Origin: Rhodovulum sp.
Lineage (GTDB): Bacteria; Pseudomonadota; Alphaproteobacteria; Rhodobacterales; Rhodobacteraceae
NCBI GenBank assembly: GCA_020637615.1
Contig: JACKKC010000034.1
Span: 1-30,561, forward strand
Direction of reading: 5' to 3'
DNA: 30,561 nucleotides
Shown here piece after piece: positions 6,611 through 14,869 of this stretch (positions within the stretch are counted from its first letter, which is position 1; each line of letters begins with the position of its first letter). A program made the translations under genes and the position numbers. The notes beneath the pieces were generated by a model. The model searched no databases. It was not told the DNA's origin and saw nothing but the letters and a program-made list of their open reading frames with translations.

Positions 6611-7187
6611 TGAGCGTGTCGTTGTGCTGGAACGTGCCGCCCCGCATATCCTGGTGGCGGCGCCCTGATCATGAAGACCGGCCTGGACCCATCCGACGCA
6701 CTCAAGTTGATGCGCAATCAGGTGGATGGCAGCACCATCTGGAGCGTGCTGGGCAAGACCGGCAAGGAAATCGCCACCCGATCGGCCCGACCTTGCAGAA
6801 TGCCCTGGGCGCCGCGCCGGAGCATGACGCGGTTACGATCCTCGTGAACTCCAGGGGCCAGCCATGGACCTGCAACGGCTTCTCGACCGTCTGGCACCGC
6901 TTCAAGAAGGCACTTGAAGCGGAGGGCTTGGTGCGGTCTGGACGACCCTCGAGGGGCTGCGCCATACCGCCGCCACGACCCTTCGCGAAGCTGGTCTGGG
7001 TGAACGGCAGATTGCGGACCTGCTGGGGCAGAACACCCCCTCGATGGCCCGCCATTATTCCCGGTCGGCCAACCTCGCAGATCGCAACCGGATCACGATG
7101 GATGCTCTCAAAAAAGAGAACGAACGCCGATCACAGGTTGTCAAACCTTTTGCGAAAAGTGTCAAACCGCAAAAGGCCAGCGAATGA
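6609..7187 (+). pseudogene. Tyrosine recombinase (integrase), frameshifted C-terminal part
   Basis: Four pieces in successive frames reconstruct the catalytic part of a phage-type integrase. These are DERVVVLERAAPHILVAA (6609 on), LIMKTGLDPSDALKLMRNQV and GSTIWSVLGKTGKEIAT (about 6665), ILVNSRGQPWTCNGFSTVWH (about 6838), and GLRHTAATTLREAGLGERQI with ARHYSRSANLADRNR, ending at TGA 7185-7187. The His-x-x-Arg-like LRHTAATTLRE box and the tyrosine in HYSR are present. The first catalytic arginine is not seen, and the N-terminal DNA-binding domain is missing. The gene ends 26 bases before the 3' end of tRNA-Phe, the usual place for an island integrase. Confidence 0.75.
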
Positions 7188-7213
7188 ATATCGGGAGGAA
7201 TCAGAAGGTTGAA

Positions 7214-7288
<75 letters not shown>

Positions 7289-7319
7289 CCGCGACGGGCG
7301 AACCGTCGAACGCCGCCGC

Positions 7320-7348
7320 TGATTAGGGGAACGGCCCGGCCCTGTCCA
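7320..7348 (-). promoter_or_regulatory. Possible promoter of tRNA-Phe
   Basis: Minus strand: TGGACA (7343-7348), 17-base spacer, TAATCA (7320-7325), about 25 bases before the mature tRNA start. The -35 is good and the -10 weak. Confidence 0.35.
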
Positions 7349-7412
7349 GCGGAAATCCTGCGATGGGCGAAGTCGGCGCGGCAGGAGCCGGGATCGAAGG
7401 GGAGCCTCGCCG

Positions 7413-7835
7413 TCAGCCGCCTTCGCCCGCCGGCTCTGCGTCGCACTTGAGGATGTCGCGGATCTCGGTGAGGAGCTGTTCCTGGCTCGGCGCGTCGGGC
7501 TCCTCGGGCTCCGGCTCTTCGACGTCCGCCAAGGCCGCCTCCTTGATCTTGTTGACGCCCTTGACCAGCAGGAAGACCACCCAGGCGACGATGGCGAACT
7601 TGATCACCGCATTGATGAAATTGCCGTAGCGGAAGGTCGCGGCGTTCTCGCCCTCGCCGAAGCGGATCACCTGGTCGGAGAAGTCGATGCCGCCGACGAA
7701 GAACCCGATCAGTGGGTTCACCAGATCGTCGACGAGCGAGGTGACGATCGCCGTGAAGGCCGCGCCCATGATGATGCCGACGGCCATGTCCATGACATTG
7801 CCGCGAGCGATGAAATCGCGGAATTCCTTGAGCAT
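7413..7835 (-). CDS. mscL: Large-conductance mechanosensitive channel MscL
   Basis: A 140-residue inner-membrane channel that opens under membrane tension and releases solutes after osmotic downshock. The N-terminus MLKEFRDFIARGNVMDMAVG and the first membrane helix IIMGAAFTAIVTSLVDDLVN carry the conserved pore-lining pattern. The second helix, FINAVIKFAIVAWVVFLLVK, lies near residues 92-111, and an acidic cytoplasmic tail rich in Glu and Pro ends the protein. Length is typical. It sits 31 bases downstream of pheT on the same strand and could be transcribed with it. Nothing looks damaged. Confidence 0.97.
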   Translation of the reverse strand: MLKEFRDFIARGNVMDMAVGIIMGAAFTAIVTSLVDDLVNPLIGFFVGGIDFSDQVIRFGEGENAATFRYGNFINAVIKFAIVAWVVFLLVKGVNKIKEAALADVEEPEPEEPDAPSQEQLLTEIRDILKCDAEPAGEGG

Positions 7836-7866
7836 TCCGATCTCCCTCCTGTGCGCCCGCCGGTCG

Positions 7867-10272
7867 TCAGGTCCGCAGGCTGCCTCCCGTCGCGGCCTCG
7901 ACTGCCGCGATGATGCGGGCCGAGACGGCCTCGATTTCCCTGTCGGTCAGCGTGGCCTCGGCCGGCTGCAGCCGGACCGCGATGGCCAGCGACTTCCGGC
8001 CCGCGCCGAACTGCGCCTCGGCTCGCGGGCCGGAGAAGACGTCGAAGACCGAGACGCCGTCGATCAGCGCCTTGTCGGCGCTTCGGGCGGCCTTCACCAC
8101 CTCGCCGGCCTCCACCTCCGCATCGAGCACGAAGGCGAAATCGCGCTCGACCGCCTGGAAGTCCGAGGCGACCAGGGGCGGGCGGGTGGCGCTGCGGGTC
8201 TTGGGGAAGGGCAGCGCCTCGAGCTGGATCGCGAAGGCCACCGCCGGGCCGCGCAGGTCCAGCGTCCCCAGCACGCGCGGATGCAGCTCGCCGAAGGCCG
8301 CGAGCACGGTCTTCGGGCCGAGGGTGATCACCCCCGAGCGGCCGGGGTGGAACCAGGCCGGGGCGCCGCGCCGGAGCGTCGTCCTGGCGGGCGCGCCGAT
8401 CGCCGCGAGCACGGCTTCGGTATCCGCCCGCGCGTCGTGGAGGTCGACCGGCCGGCGACTGCCGTGGGCGTCGCGTGGCGCGGTGGCGCCGACCCGGATC
8501 CCGGCGGCGATGCGCGCCTGCTCGCCCGGCTCGCCGCCGGCGAAGGACTGGCCGACCTCGAAGAGCGCGAGATCGGCGAAGCCGCGCGCCTGGTTGCGCG
8601 CGGCGGCGCGCAGCAAACCGGGGAGAAGCTCGGGCCGGAGGTGGCTCATCTCCGAGCTGATCGGGTTCTCCAGCCGCGTCGCCTCCTGCCCGCCGCCGAA
8701 GGCCGCGGCCGCCTCGCGGTCGATGAAGCTGTAGGTGACGCATTCGTTGTAGCCGAGCGCGGCGATCCGCCGCCGGGCCTGTCCCTCGCGGCGCTGCATC
8801 GGCGTGAGGATCGGGCGCGCCACGCCGGCGGGGCGCCGCAGCGGCCGGCCCTCGAGCCGCGAGAGCGAGGCGATGCGGGCGATCTCCTCGACGAGATCCG
8901 CCGGGCCCTGGACGTCCGGGCGCCAGGAGGGCACCGCGACGTCGAGCGTGGCCCCCTCGCCCTCCGGCGCGAAGCCCAGGGCCGAGAGGATGCGGATTTG
9001 CTCGCCGCGCGCGATCTCCATGCCGACCAGGCGCTCCACATGCGCGGGGTCGAGCGGGTAGCTGCGTGCGGTTCGCGGCATCTCGCCGGCGATGGTGACC
9101 TCGCTGGCGGTGCCGCCGCAGAGATCGAGGATCATCCGCGCGGCGAGCTCGACCCCGAGCGGGGTGAAGGCGGGATCCACCCCGCGCTCGAAGCGGTAGC
9201 GCGCGTCGGAATTGATGCGCAGCCGCCGCCCGGTGCGCGCGGTGCGGTGGGGGTCGAACCAGGCGGATTCGATGAAGACGTTCACCGTCTCGGCGGTGCA
9301 GCCGGTGCGCATGCCGCCGATCACGCCGCCGATCGCCTCGGGGCCCTGCTCGTCGCAGACCAGGGTCTCGCTGCCGTCGAAGGCATAGGTCCGGCCGTCG
9401 AGCGCGGGCAGCTGCTCCCCGGGCCGGGCGAGGCGCACGGTGATCGCGCCGTGCAGCTTGTCGGCGTCGAAGACATGAAGCGGCCGGCCGCGGTCGTAGG
9501 TGACGAAATTGGTGATGTCGACCAGCGCCGAAATCGGCCTGAGCCCGATGGCGCGGAGCCGGTCCTGCAGCCATTGCGGCGAGGGGCCGTTCTTCACGCC
9601 GCGGATCAGGCGGCCGACGAAGAGCGGGCAGGCCTCGCCGGCCACGTCGGGTGCGAGATAGACGCCGACCGGGCAGGGCTCGGCGCCCTCGACGGGCGCG
9701 ACCGCGGGCGTGCGCAGGCGGCCGAGGCCGCGCGCCGCCAGGTCGCGGGCGATGCCCGAGACCGCCAGCGCGTCGGGCCGGTTCGGGGTGACGGCAATGT
9801 CGATCACCGGGTCGAATGGGACGACGTCGATGTAGCGGGCGCCGACGGCCGCCGAGGGATCGAGCTCGACGATGCCGTCATGCTCGTCGGAGAGCTCCAT
9901 CTCGCGCTCGGAGAGCATCATGCCGTGGCTCTCGACGCCGCGGATCCGGCCGACCTTGATCGTGGTGTCGATGCCGGGGATGTAGTCGCCCGGCGCCGCG
10001 ACCACGACCTTGATGCCGGCGCGCGCGTTCGGGGCGCCGCAGACGATCTGCTTCTCGCCCGCCGCGGTCGCCACCCGGCAGACGCGGAGCTTGTCGGCAT
10101 CGGGATGCGGGCTCGCCGCGATCACCTCGCCCACGGTGAAGGCCGCCAGCCGCGCGGCCGGGTTCGTCACGCTCTCGACCTCGAGCCCGAGATCGGTGAG
10201 GGCGAAGGTGATCGCGTCGAGGGTCGCGTCGGTGTCGAGATGTTCCTTGAGCCAGGCGAGCGTGAATTTCAT
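7867..10272 (-). CDS. pheT: Phenylalanyl-tRNA synthetase beta subunit
   Basis: 801 residues. With PheS it forms the (alpha-beta)2 enzyme that charges tRNA-Phe. The start MKFTLAWLKEHLDTDATLDA is the family's standard N-terminus, so I rejected a longer upstream extension. A tRNA-binding (EMAP-II-like) domain lies near residues 39-150 (HPDADKLRVCRVATAAGEKQ). The B3/B4 editing and B5 domains follow, and the C-terminal ferredoxin-fold anticodon-binding domain begins near residue 705 (FQAVERDFAFVLDAE). It is full length and undamaged. The usual direct neighbour pheS is about 3.5 kb away on the same strand. The cognate tRNA-Phe lies downstream, after mscL. Confidence 0.98.
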   Translation of the reverse strand: MKFTLAWLKEHLDTDATLDAITFALTDLGLEVESVTNPAARLAAFTVGEVIAASPHPDADKLRVCRVATAAGEKQIVCGAPNARAGIKVVVAAPGDYIPGIDTTIKVGRIRGVESHGMMLSEREMELSDEHDGIVELDPSAAVGARYIDVVPFDPVIDIAVTPNRPDALAVSGIARDLAARGLGRLRTPAVAPVEGAEPCPVGVYLAPDVAGEACPLFVGRLIRGVKNGPSPQWLQDRLRAIGLRPISALVDITNFVTYDRGRPLHVFDADKLHGAITVRLARPGEQLPALDGRTYAFDGSETLVCDEQGPEAIGGVIGGMRTGCTAETVNVFIESAWFDPHRTARTGRRLRINSDARYRFERGVDPAFTPLGVELAARMILDLCGGTASEVTIAGEMPRTARSYPLDPAHVERLVGMEIARGEQIRILSALGFAPEGEGATLDVAVPSWRPDVQGPADLVEEIARIASLSRLEGRPLRRPAGVARPILTPMQRREGQARRRIAALGYNECVTYSFIDREAAAAFGGGQEATRLENPISSEMSHLRPELLPGLLRAAARNQARGFADLALFEVGQSFAGGEPGEQARIAAGIRVGATAPRDAHGSRRPVDLHDARADTEAVLAAIGAPARTTLRRGAPAWFHPGRSGVITLGPKTVLAAFGELHPRVLGTLDLRGPAVAFAIQLEALPFPKTRSATRPPLVASDFQAVERDFAFVLDAEVEAGEVVKAARSADKALIDGVSVFDVFSGPRAEAQFGAGRKSLAIAVRLQPAEATLTDREIEAVSARIIAAVEAATGGSLRT

Positions 10273-10281
10273 CCGTAGGTT

Positions 10282-10340
10282 CCGTCGGCGGAGGTGCGCG
10301 GCGGGTTTAGCGGATGCGGCCCCGGGGCGAAAGGGCCGGT
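10282..10340 (+). repeat. Dispersed intergenic repeat, family 1, copy 1
   Basis: CCGTCGGCGG, then TGCGCGGCGGGT, then AGCGGATGCGG and CCGGGGCGAAAGG. It closely matches 12150-12208 in the same orientation, by eye around 85 percent. No protein is coded. Confidence 0.65.
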
Positions 10341-10381
10341 TCCCGGGGGCGGATTCTGCCTTCGGGGCATGCAGGTCGGCA

Positions 10382-10399
10382 CTGTCCCCATGGGGACAG
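10382..10399. promoter_or_regulatory. Perfect 18-bp palindrome upstream of pheT
   Basis: CTGTCCCCATGGGGACAG is its own reverse complement and lies 110 bases before the pheT start. A protein binding site or a small hairpin are both possible. Confidence 0.35.
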
Positions 10400-10708
10400 G
10401 TTTCAACAGGCTGATATGATTGAATAAAAGTGTTAACGCGCAGGATTCTGGTGTTCGGGGACAATCGGGATGGCTTTCCCGGGACGCGATCGCCTCACAT
10501 ATTCTCCGGGCAACTACCTTGGACCGGAGCCGGTCCTCCCGTGCTGGCGCCGCCTTCTCCCGCGGAATTGGCAGGTGACAGATCCGCGCGCTCCGGCCGA
10601 CGAACCGGCGCGAGGCAGTGCCTCGCTGTTGCCGGTCCAGGATGCCCCCGATCCAGATGTGCTGCCCGGATGTCGTATCGGGCAATGGGCGTACTGCAAC
10701 GCGTGGCG

Positions 10709-11785
10709 TCAGCGCAGCGGCGGGAAATGGCGGGCGAGGATGGATTCGAAGCGCCGGGCGGCGGCGGCGGGGCTGAATTCGGTCTCGATCAGGCGCCGCC
10801 CGGCGCGGCCCATGCGGGCGGCGGCGGCGGGATCGGCGACGAGGTCGGCGACCCTTGCCGCCATGGCCGGGAAATCCCCGTCGGGGAAGACGAATCCGGT
10901 CTCGCCCTCGCGCACCACGAAATTGGTGCCGTTGTCGGAGCCGCAGATCACCGGGATCCCGGCAGCGAGCGCCTCCATGGGCGAGACCGCGGCGCGCTCG
11001 GCGGAGCTCGCCAGCACCAGGAGGTCGTGCTCGGCATAGAGGCGGCGGCTGGCGGCGTAATCGAGGTTCTCGCGGATCCGGACCCGATCCCCCACGCCCT
11101 GCGCGGCGATCTCCTCGGTCAGGGCGGCGAAGACCGGGCTCGTGCCTTCCTCGCGCAGGCCGAGCAGGGTCAGCCGGATGTCGCCCCCGCGCAGCAGCGG
11201 CGCGAGATGGCGCACCAGCGGCCGGTGGTTCTTGCGCGCCTGGTCGAGCTTGCCGACCGCCAGCACCGAGAGCGGCGGCCGCTCGGTCCATTCCGTCCGG
11301 ACGGGGCCGGGCTCGATCGCGAAGGGCAGGAAGTCGCAGGTCTTGCCAGGCGGGGGCGGCGGCGGGTCCGGACAGATGGCGTTGACGGTATGGGCCGGCC
11401 AGAGCCCCAGGCGGAGCAGCATCTGGCGGCCGGGGCCCATCGTCTCGCAGCCGGTCCGGCGCTGGATGTAGAGCAGGAAGGGCAGGCCGCGCAGCCGGCA
11501 GAGCGCGTGCAGCGCCAGGCTGGTGCGGCTGGGGTTGCGCGCGACCACGACATCGGGGCGCACCGCGGCGAGGATCCGCGCCAGGGCGCGGACCGGCGGC
11601 GGGCGCCGCAGATTGTCGCCGGTGTCCCAGCCCGGCAGCAGGGTGACGGCGACGCCGGGCCGGTGGAACTCGGTCGCGTGGCCGGCGCGCACGAGGAAAT
11701 GCAGCTCGTGGCCGGCAGCCTGCAGGCCGGCCACGAGCCCGTCGTGGTTGGGATGGTAGCGCGGGACGGAGAAGAGGATGCGCAC
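10709..11785 (-). CDS. Family 4 glycosyltransferase
   Basis: A 358-residue GT-B fold enzyme that would move a sugar from a nucleotide donor to a cell-surface glycan or lipid; donor and acceptor cannot be told. The start VRILFSVPRYHPNHDGLVAG is the classic first strand of the N-terminal Rossmann domain, so I used the GTG at 11785 and not the upstream ATG at 11863, which adds 26 disordered residues. The C-terminal domain has VGKLDQARKNHRPLVRHL and the donor-site ERAAVSPMEALAAGIPVICG (the E-x7-E region of GT4). No glycan gene cluster surrounds it. It stands alone between pheT and the DUF1127 genes, flanked by repeats. Confidence 0.85.
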   Translation of the reverse strand: MRILFSVPRYHPNHDGLVAGLQAAGHELHFLVRAGHATEFHRPGVAVTLLPGWDTGDNLRRPPPVRALARILAAVRPDVVVARNPSRTSLALHALCRLRGLPFLLYIQRRTGCETMGPGRQMLLRLGLWPAHTVNAICPDPPPPPPGKTCDFLPFAIEPGPVRTEWTERPPLSVLAVGKLDQARKNHRPLVRHLAPLLRGGDIRLTLLGLREEGTSPVFAALTEEIAAQGVGDRVRIRENLDYAASRRLYAEHDLLVLASSAERAAVSPMEALAAGIPVICGSDNGTNFVVREGETGFVFPDGDFPAMAARVADLVADPAAAARMGRAGRRLIETEFSPAAAARRFESILARHFPPLR

Positions 11786-11888
11786 CCTGGACGGCGTCAG
11801 CGGCCGGGCCGGCCCGAGGGAAGTTGCATCTGGCGATGCGACCCCATCCGGCCCGGCGGGCACCGCCGGGCAGCGCCCGCCCCGTCGC

Positions 11889-11928
11889 CGTCACGCCGAA
11901 GGCGTGCCTCCGGCACGACGCGGGCGCT
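11889..11928 (+). repeat. Dispersed palindromic repeat, family 2, copy 1
   Basis: A 40-base core matching the reverse complement of 23209-23248 at 39 of 40 positions. It contains a near-perfect hairpin (GCCGAAGGC-GT-GCCTCCGGC). Weaker similarity extends on both sides, so the true unit is roughly 150 bases. Confidence 0.75.
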
Positions 11929-12149
11929 CCGCACCCGCCCGGGCCGGGCGCTGCCCTCATTTCGTGGCGGGACGGTCGGAGAAGAAAGAACGAGCCCCAA
12001 ATGCCATAACCCCGGCCAGCCCTGCGGCGCCGGCAGGGCAGGCGCACCGGCGCCGCGATGGCCGGGCCGCCGTGGACCGCATGTGGAGCGGGCGCGCAGC
12101 TCGGGGAGGCCGTTTCCGGGCAGCGCAGGCGTGGTGTCCATTGTCGGTC

Positions 12150-12208
12150 CCGTCGGCGGTGATGCGCGGCGGGTCTAGCGGATGCGGAGCCGGGGCGAAA
12201 GGCCCGGC
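12150..12208 (+). repeat. Dispersed intergenic repeat, family 1, copy 2
   Basis: Second copy of the repeat at 10282-10340, in the same orientation, upstream of the glycosyltransferase gene. Confidence 0.65.
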
Positions 12209-12273
12209 AGCGCCGGCCGGGGACGCCCTGCCCGGAGGGACCGGGCAGGACCCGGGCGTCGCGGCGCTGCCGC

Positions 12274-12504
12274 TCAGTCGTTCTTCGCGCCGGAGATCAG
12301 CTTCTCGGCGTGGGTGAAGATCTCGTGCCGCTCGATGCCCATGCGCTTGAGCTGCGCGTCCGGCAGCCGGGCGAGGGCATGCGCCATCTTCGCGGTCTGC
12401 ACGCTCTTCACGAAGACGGTCACCGCCGAGGACAGGGTCGCCCAGAGGGAGGCCGACGGCGCCTGCCCGGCATGGGGCGCGCCCGAAATCGCACCGCCGC
12501 TCAT
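12274..12504 (-). CDS. Small DUF1127-like protein
   Basis: 76 residues starting MSGGAISGAPHAGQAPSASL. The C-terminal half, AHALARLPDAQLKRMGIERH, is the arginine/leucine motif of DUF1127 (YjiS-like) proteins, in which a short helix pair carries L..L.D..L..IGI.R. Alphaproteobacterial relatives are small RNA-associated or stress- and phosphate-related regulators, but no function can be assigned from this sequence. Its ATG overlaps the stop of the upstream DUF1127 gene as ATGA (12501-12504), so the two are translationally coupled. Confidence 0.75.
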   Translation of the reverse strand: MSGGAISGAPHAGQAPSASLWATLSSAVTVFVKSVQTAKMAHALARLPDAQLKRMGIERHEIFTHAEKLISGAKND

Positions 12505-12737
12505 CGGGACGACGCGGCGCTGACCGCCTCCCGGGCGATGCGGCGGATGTCGGCGCGGGCGATGCCGAGGTCCAGGAGGTCGCGATCGGACAGGGCGCCG
12601 AGTTCGGCGGCCGTACGGCTGTAGAGCGCCCGGCGCTCCCGCCATGCGTTGAGGTCGGCGAGGATCGAGCGCAGGGGTCCGGGGAGGGCGTCGGGCCGGG
12701 GCGCTGCGCCCGGGGCCGATATCGAGGTGGCAGACAT
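12501..12737 (-). CDS. DUF1127 domain protein
   Basis: 78 residues starting MSATSISAPGAAPRPDALPG. The DUF1127 motif covers residues about 30-70: LNAWRERRALYSRTAAELGA then LSDRDLLDLGIARADIRRIA. An AAGGAG ribosome site lies 8 bases before the ATG at 12737. I prefer this start to an upstream ATG at 12788, which would read through the operator repeats. It is first in a two-gene operon with the gene at 12274-12504. It is divergent from the LysR gene, with two 15-bp direct repeats between them, so regulation by that LysR protein is plausible. Confidence 0.8.
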   Translation of the reverse strand: MSATSISAPGAAPRPDALPGPLRSILADLNAWRERRALYSRTAAELGALSDRDLLDLGIARADIRRIAREAVSAASSR

Positions 12738-12756
12738 TGGCGAAACTCCTTGCTTT

Positions 12757-12790
12757 TGCTGCTCTGCAACATATCTGCTGCACTGCAACA
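12757..12790. promoter_or_regulatory. Tandem 15-bp repeats in the DUF1127/lysR divergent region
   Basis: TGCTGCTCTGCAACA (12757-12771) and TGCTGCACTGCAACA (12776-12790) differ at one base and are offset by 19 bases, close to two helical turns. They lie upstream of both divergent genes. This is a likely regulator binding site, with the adjacent LysR protein as the first candidate. Confidence 0.45.
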
Positions 12791-12888
12791 GTTACGATTG
12801 CGGGGGCTTCCGGCAATCCCGCGATCCGGCACAGGGGTCTTGCCGGGACGGAACAGAAGGCGTTAACGCTCTGGAAACACCCTCTCAG

Positions 12889-13797
12889 ATGCTCGTGTTC
12901 GTCAAGGTCGTGGAAAGCGGCAGCATTTCGGCCGCCTCGCGCGCGGGCGGGCAGACGCCCTCGGCGGTGAGCAAGCAGGTCGGCCTGCTGGAGGAGCATG
13001 TCGGGCATCGTCTGCTGCACCGCACGCGGACCGGCGTTTCCCTGACCGCCGAGGGGCGGGACTATTACGAGAAATGCAAGGCGCTGGCGCGCAGCTTCGA
13101 GGCGGCCGAGGCGCATATCCAGGGCCTCGCCGGCCCGCCGAAGGGCATGCTGCGGGTCATCTCGAGCGTGGCCTTCGGGAAGTCACAGCTGGTGCCGGCG
13201 CTGCCCGCGTTCCTCGGCCGCTATCCCGGCATCCGCCTCTCGCTCGAGCTCACGGACCGGCCGGTCGATCTGGAGGAGGAGGACATCGACGCCGCGATCC
13301 GCTTCGCCGAGCAGCTGGACAATCCCAGGGTCATCGCGCGCAAGATCATGGAGAACGAGCGCATCCTCTGCGCCTCGCCGGCGTTCCTCGCGCGATTCGG
13401 CACCCCGCGGCGCTTCGCCGATCTCGCGCATTTCAACTGCCTGCGCACTTCCGACAGCGGCGGCCGCAACGCCTGGCGTTCGGTCGAGGACGGCGAGGAG
13501 CTGGCGATCGATGCCGAGGGGAATTTCGAGGGCAACAGTGCGGACGTGGTGTTCGAGGCGGCGCTGGCGGGGCTCGGGATCGCGCGGCTCTCGAGCTATC
13601 TGGTCGCCGACAGCATCCGCTCCGGCGCGCTGGTCCGGGTCCTGCCCGAATACACCCAGAAGCACGCGGATATCGCCGTGATCTTCGCCGAGAGGCGCCT
13701 GCTCGCGCCGAGGATCCGCGTCTTCATCGACTTTCTCGTCGAGCATTTCCGCGGCCGGGGGCCGCAGACGGCGCCTTCCGGGTCGCCTAGCGGCTGA
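12889..13797 (+). CDS. LysR-family transcriptional regulator
   Basis: 302 residues from the ATG at 12889. The winged helix-turn-helix is at the N-terminus (MLVFVKVVESGSISAASRAG, SAVSKQVGLLEEHVGHRLLH, then RTRTGVSLTAEGRDYYE). The effector domain follows (LRVISSVAFGKSQLVPALPA; IDAAIRFAEQLDNPRVIARK) and resembles the CrgA/DsdC-like subgroup. The first helix looks a few residues short, so translation may begin upstream at a non-standard codon such as CTG 12871. It is divergent from the DUF1127 pair. Its last 11 bases overlap the end of pheS on the opposite strand. The regulated genes are unknown. Confidence 0.9.
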   Translation: MLVFVKVVESGSISAASRAGGQTPSAVSKQVGLLEEHVGHRLLHRTRTGVSLTAEGRDYYEKCKALARSFEAAEAHIQGLAGPPKGMLRVISSVAFGKSQLVPALPAFLGRYPGIRLSLELTDRPVDLEEEDIDAAIRFAEQLDNPRVIARKIMENERILCASPAFLARFGTPRRFADLAHFNCLRTSDSGGRNAWRSVEDGEELAIDAEGNFEGNSADVVFEAALAGLGIARLSSYLVADSIRSGALVRVLPEYTQKHADIAVIFAERRLLAPRIRVFIDFLVEHFRGRGPQTAPSGSPSG

Positions 13798-14869
13798 GCC
13801 CGGCCTGGAGCGTCGGCACGTCGAGCGCGCTGAAGCCGTAGTGGCGCAGCCAGCGCAGGTCGCTCTCGAAGAAGGCGCGCAGGTCGGGGATGCCGTATTT
13901 CAGCATCGCCAGCCGGTCGATGCCCATGCCGAAGGCGAAGCCCTGCCATTGCTCCGGGTCGATGCCGGCGGCGGCCAGCACCTTGGGATGCACCATGCCC
14001 GAGCCGAGGATCTCCAGCCAGTCGTCGCCCTCGCCGATCTTGAGCTGGCCGCCCGCCCAGGAGCAGCGGATGTCGACCTCGGCGGAGGGTTCGGTGAAGG
14101 GGAAATGCGAGGCGCGGAACTTCAGTTCCACCCCGTCCACCTCGAAGAAGGCGCGGCAGAATTCCTCCAGCACCCATTTGAGGTTGGCCATGGAGATGTC
14201 GCGGTCGATGGCGAGCCCCTCGACCTGGTGGAACATCGGCGTATGGGTTTGGTCGTAGTCGGCGCGGTAGACGCGGCCCGGCGCGATCACCCGGCAGGGC
14301 ACGCCGTAGTCCTGCATGTGGCGGATCTGGACCGGCGAGGTATGGGTCCTGAGCACATGCGGCGGGCGGTTGTCGCCGGTCGCGCGGGCCATGTAGAAGG
14401 TGTCCATGGTCTGCCGGGCCGGGTGCTCGGGCGGGATGTTGAGCGCGTCGAAATTGTACCAGTCGCTCTCGACCTGCGGGCCCTCGGCGACGCTGAAGCC
14501 GAGATCGGCGAAGATCGCGGAGATCTCCTCCATCGCCTGGCTGACCGGGTGGATCGTGCCCTGGGGCAGCGGGCGGGGATCGAGGGTGATGTCCGACCAT
14601 TGGCCGGCGACGCGGGCATCGAGTGCGGCATCGGCGAGGCGCGCCCGCGCCTCGGCCAGCGCCGCGGCGATCTCGTCCTTGAGCGCGTTGAGCGCGGGGC
14701 CGGCGGTCTGGCGCTCCTCGGGCGTCATGGCGCCGAGCCCGCGCATGCGGAGCGAGACCTCGCCCTTCTTGCCCAGGGCCGCCAGCCGCACCCCTTCGAG
14801 CGCCGCCTCGTCGCCCGCGTCGGCGATGGCGGTCAGATATTTCTCGCGCAGGCCGGTCAAGCCGTCCAT
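13787..14869 (-). CDS. pheS: Phenylalanyl-tRNA synthetase alpha subunit
   Basis: 360 residues, the catalytic subunit that activates phenylalanine and transfers it to tRNA-Phe with PheT. The N-terminal coiled coil (MDGLTGLREKYLTAIADAGD) binds tRNA. The class II core follows: motif 2 region (HTSPVQIRHMQDYGVPCRVI then APGRVYRADYDQTHTPMFHQ) and motif 3 near the C-terminus (FAFGMGIDRLAMLKYGIPDL). Length and ends are normal. The gene is separated from pheT by three minus-strand genes and one plus-strand gene (lysR), an unusual distance for this pair. A lone ATG at 14869 with no strong ribosome site is the family's expected start. Confidence 0.98.
   Translation of the reverse strand: MDGLTGLREKYLTAIADAGDEAALEGVRLAALGKKGEVSLRMRGLGAMTPEERQTAGPALNALKDEIAAALAEARARLADAALDARVAGQWSDITLDPRPLPQGTIHPVSQAMEEISAIFADLGFSVAEGPQVESDWYNFDALNIPPEHPARQTMDTFYMARATGDNRPPHVLRTHTSPVQIRHMQDYGVPCRVIAPGRVYRADYDQTHTPMFHQVEGLAIDRDISMANLKWVLEEFCRAFFEVDGVELKFRASHFPFTEPSAEVDIRCSWAGGQLKIGEGDDWLEILGSGMVHPKVLAAAGIDPEQWQGFAFGMGIDRLAMLKYGIPDLRAFFESDLRWLRHYGFSALDVPTLQAGLSR

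Larger units (their letters stand above)
10273..10708. other. Intergenic region with repeats and palindromes
   Basis: 436 bases between pheT and the glycosyltransferase gene. Contains copy 1 of a dispersed repeat (10282-10340), a perfect 18-bp palindrome (10382-10399), an AT-richer stretch (10400-10440) and the inverted repeat GGACCGG-AG-CCGGTCC (10521-10536). I see no gene. The promoter of pheT, if separate, would lie here. Confidence 0.5.
11786..12273. other. Intergenic region made largely of repeats
   Basis: 488 bases with no recognisable gene. Holds the palindromic repeat of family 2 (core 11889-11928, with similarity to the 23130-23290 region on the other strand extending to about 12010) and copy 2 of family 1 (12150-12208). 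Confidence 0.55.

Noticed and set aside
7687..10278. 863-residue open frame on the plus strand
   Set aside because: It lies entirely opposite pheT and mscL, is rich in Arg, Gly, Asp and Ala as expected of an antisense frame in GC-rich DNA, and has no family motif.
10269..12047. 592-residue minus-strand frame over the glycosyltransferase
   Set aside because: Overlaps the real glycosyltransferase in another frame and is Arg/Pro/Ala-rich with no motif.
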